Assembly: GCA_003952965.2 (NCBI GenBank)
Contig: CM025852.1
Location: 22,042,280-22,106,279, forward strand
DNA: 64,000 nt
Source: Morella rubra
Taxonomy: Eukaryota; Streptophyta; Magnoliopsida; Fagales; Myricaceae
Direction: 5' to 3'
Below the pieces are notes generated by a model. That model saw only the letters and a program-made list of their open reading frames with translations. It had not been told where the DNA came from and made no database searches. Made by a program: the position numbers and the translations under genes. Shown here in pieces: positions 62,298-64,000 of this stretch (positions within the stretch are counted from its first letter, which is position 1; each line of letters opens with the position of its first letter).

Positions 62298-63969
62298 ATG
62301 GTGACAAACACCGAGAAATTTTCTCTCGATTTTTTAATGGGAGGGGTAGCGGCAATAATATCAAAGAGTTCAGCTGCGCCAATGGAGAGAGTGAAACTTT
62401 TGTTGCAAAACCAAGGAGAGATGATAAAGAGAGGTCAACTCAAGACACCCTATAGGGGCGTTGGTGAGTGCTTCAGAAGGATCCTGAGAGAGGAAGGCCT
62501 GTTGTCTTTCTGGAGAGGTAACCAGGCGAATGTCATCAGATATTTCCCTACTCAGGTACTTTTGTTTTTCTCTCAAAACCTCATTTATCTTTAATGATTT
62601 GAGCTGTAGATTATTGTAACAGGGTATAGTTTTATTTATGGTTTAAGATGAATCACAATTATGGTTCTCTTTTTTTCCGTTGTCTTATTGCTCGATATCA
62701 TTGTAATGGTCGGGTTTTCACTCTCTTTGTCGTGAGGAATTCCAGCTCTTTACTTGGCCTAATCATTTGATAGCATTGCATTACATACCAACAGACTATT
62801 GATAATGATGTCTGAATATGTTATTGACACTTGCTGCTTATTATATGCATGGCATGCCAAATGCCATTTATTGGCATATATAGAGTTTCTGATTTGCATG
62901 GATATACAATTTCTGCTTATTATATCCATGCAAAGCTAAAACTTCTACATTGCAAGACTCTGGCCATAACTGGGCAACGTTCTTCTTGGAAAAAGATTTT
63001 AAAGATCTTTAAAGATGCATTTGGAGAGGACTGTTTTCATTTTTTCAGCTATATTCTAACGATGCACTCTTGTTTTCATGCTTAATACATATAACTACAT
63101 TCTCAATAATATTAATTCTGAATCTGGTCAATTACAATCTTGCTAAATGTTTTCACCAAACAGATGTTAAATTGTCCATAGGCTTTCAACTTTGCATTCA
63201 AAGGTTACTTCAAAAGCATTTTTGGACGTTCAAAAGAGAAGGATGGTTACATAAAGTGGTTTGCTGGCAATGTGGCTTCAGGAAGTGCTGCTGGAGCTAC
63301 TACTTCATTGTTTCTATATCATTTAGATTATGCACGCACTCGATTAGGCACTGATGCAAAGGACTGCCATGTTAATGGTCAGCGCCAGTTTAAAGGGATA
63401 CTTGATGTATACAGAAAAACCCTGTCAAGTGATGGAATTGTAGGCCTGTACCGTGGTTTTGGTGCCTCAATCGTGGGAATTACTCTGTATAGAGGCTTGT
63501 ATTTTGGGATCTATGACACCATGAAGCCGATTGTTTTAGTTGGGCCTTTTGAGGTAACCATCTACATTTCTGGAACTTTGTACTTGAGATTTCTGTCTAT
63601 CCATGCAAACAAAAAAAATGAAAAGAATGGTTTTTAACTTCTTTTTTTTGCTCTCTGTAGGGGAATTTCTTTGCTAGTTTCCTCTTGGGTTGGAGTGTCA
63701 CAACAGTCTCTGGTATCTGTGCCTATCCCTTCGACACAGTGCGACGGAGAATGATGATGACCTCTGGACAACCTTTCAAATACCGTAATTCCATTCATGC
63801 TTTTCGTGAGATCACTTGCCTCGAGGGTTTCGCAACGCTGTTCCGAGGACTTGGTGCAAATATGCTTCTGGGTGTAGCAGGGGCTGGGGTGCTTGCAGGA
63901 TATGATCAGCTCCACCGAATTACATACAAACATACTTACCGTTCTCCACATCTCAGTGTTGGCAAGTGA
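62298..63969 (+). CDS. ER-ANT1: ER-ANT1, ADP/ATP carrier of the endoplasmic reticulum
   Basis: Mitochondrial-carrier-family protein that exchanges ATP and ADP. The Arabidopsis orthologue sits in the ER membrane and supplies ATP to the ER lumen. Exons 62298-62555, 63182-63553 and 63661-63969 join in phase 0 and give 312 residues, close to the known length. The three carrier repeats are visible: APMERVK (28-33 motif), [11 protein letters not shown] (around 133-138, with H for P as expected for this family's second repeat) and [13 protein letters not shown] (233-243), which includes the ADP/ATP-carrier signature RRRMMM. There is no N-terminal mitochondrial presequence; the protein starts [16 protein letters not shown], as in ER-ANT1 rather than the longer mitochondrial AAC proteins. 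The C-terminus ends HLSVGK. The gene looks intact. Confidence 0.95.
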
Positions 63970-64000
63970 GTCCTGGCCCTACTATTTGTACAGTGGTATG

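Overview
This is nuclear DNA of a flowering plant. The evidence is GT-AG intron-split genes of plant-specific families (APL-type MYB-CC factor, GAUT pectin glycosyltransferase, DUF620 protein, ER-ANT1), AT-rich spacers full of (AT)n, (CT)n and (GA)n microsatellites, and many plant-type DNA transposons. The proteins resemble Arabidopsis and rice homologues closely, but the species cannot be fixed from the window.

Layout. 1-3.8 kb: the 5' half of a JMJ706-like histone demethylase gene on the minus strand, running off the left edge. 3.8-14.7 kb: AT-rich intergenic DNA with several short inverted-repeat elements, including two hAT-type insertions with perfect 8-bp target duplications. 14.7-30 kb: a gene and transposon graveyard. 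It holds a Ty1/copia integrase scrap, a decayed Mutator-like transposase gene, one exon of a plastidic glucose-transporter gene, a relic of a plant transposon protein, two exons of an unidentified broken gene, the last four exons of a succinate-semialdehyde dehydrogenase gene (frameshifted), and a 550-bp fold-back element. 31.8-32.3 kb: a second, oppositely oriented copy of the 10.2-kb hAT element. 33.9-35.7 kb: an intact APL gene (plus strand, six coding exons). 40.2-42.8 kb: an intact DUF620 gene (minus, three exons). 46.4-50.6 kb: an intact GAUT11 gene (minus, two coding exons, 2.6-kb intron). 51-60 kb: intergenic DNA dominated by transposons, including a 2.36-kb CACTA element with a TGC target duplication and a 1.26-kb long-inverted-repeat element that itself carries an insertion. 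62.3-64 kb: an intact ER-ANT1 gene (plus, three coding exons) at the right edge.

The five intact or partly visible host genes act in unrelated processes: chromatin demethylation, phloem identity, an unknown DUF620 role, pectin synthesis in the Golgi, and ATP/ADP exchange across the ER membrane. They are spaced as ordinary plant genes, and I see no operon-like or cluster logic. I found no convincing new biological system. The most informative signals are the transposon insertions dated by their target duplications, the cluster of broken gene pieces at 20-28 kb, and a possible alternative splice acceptor in APL.
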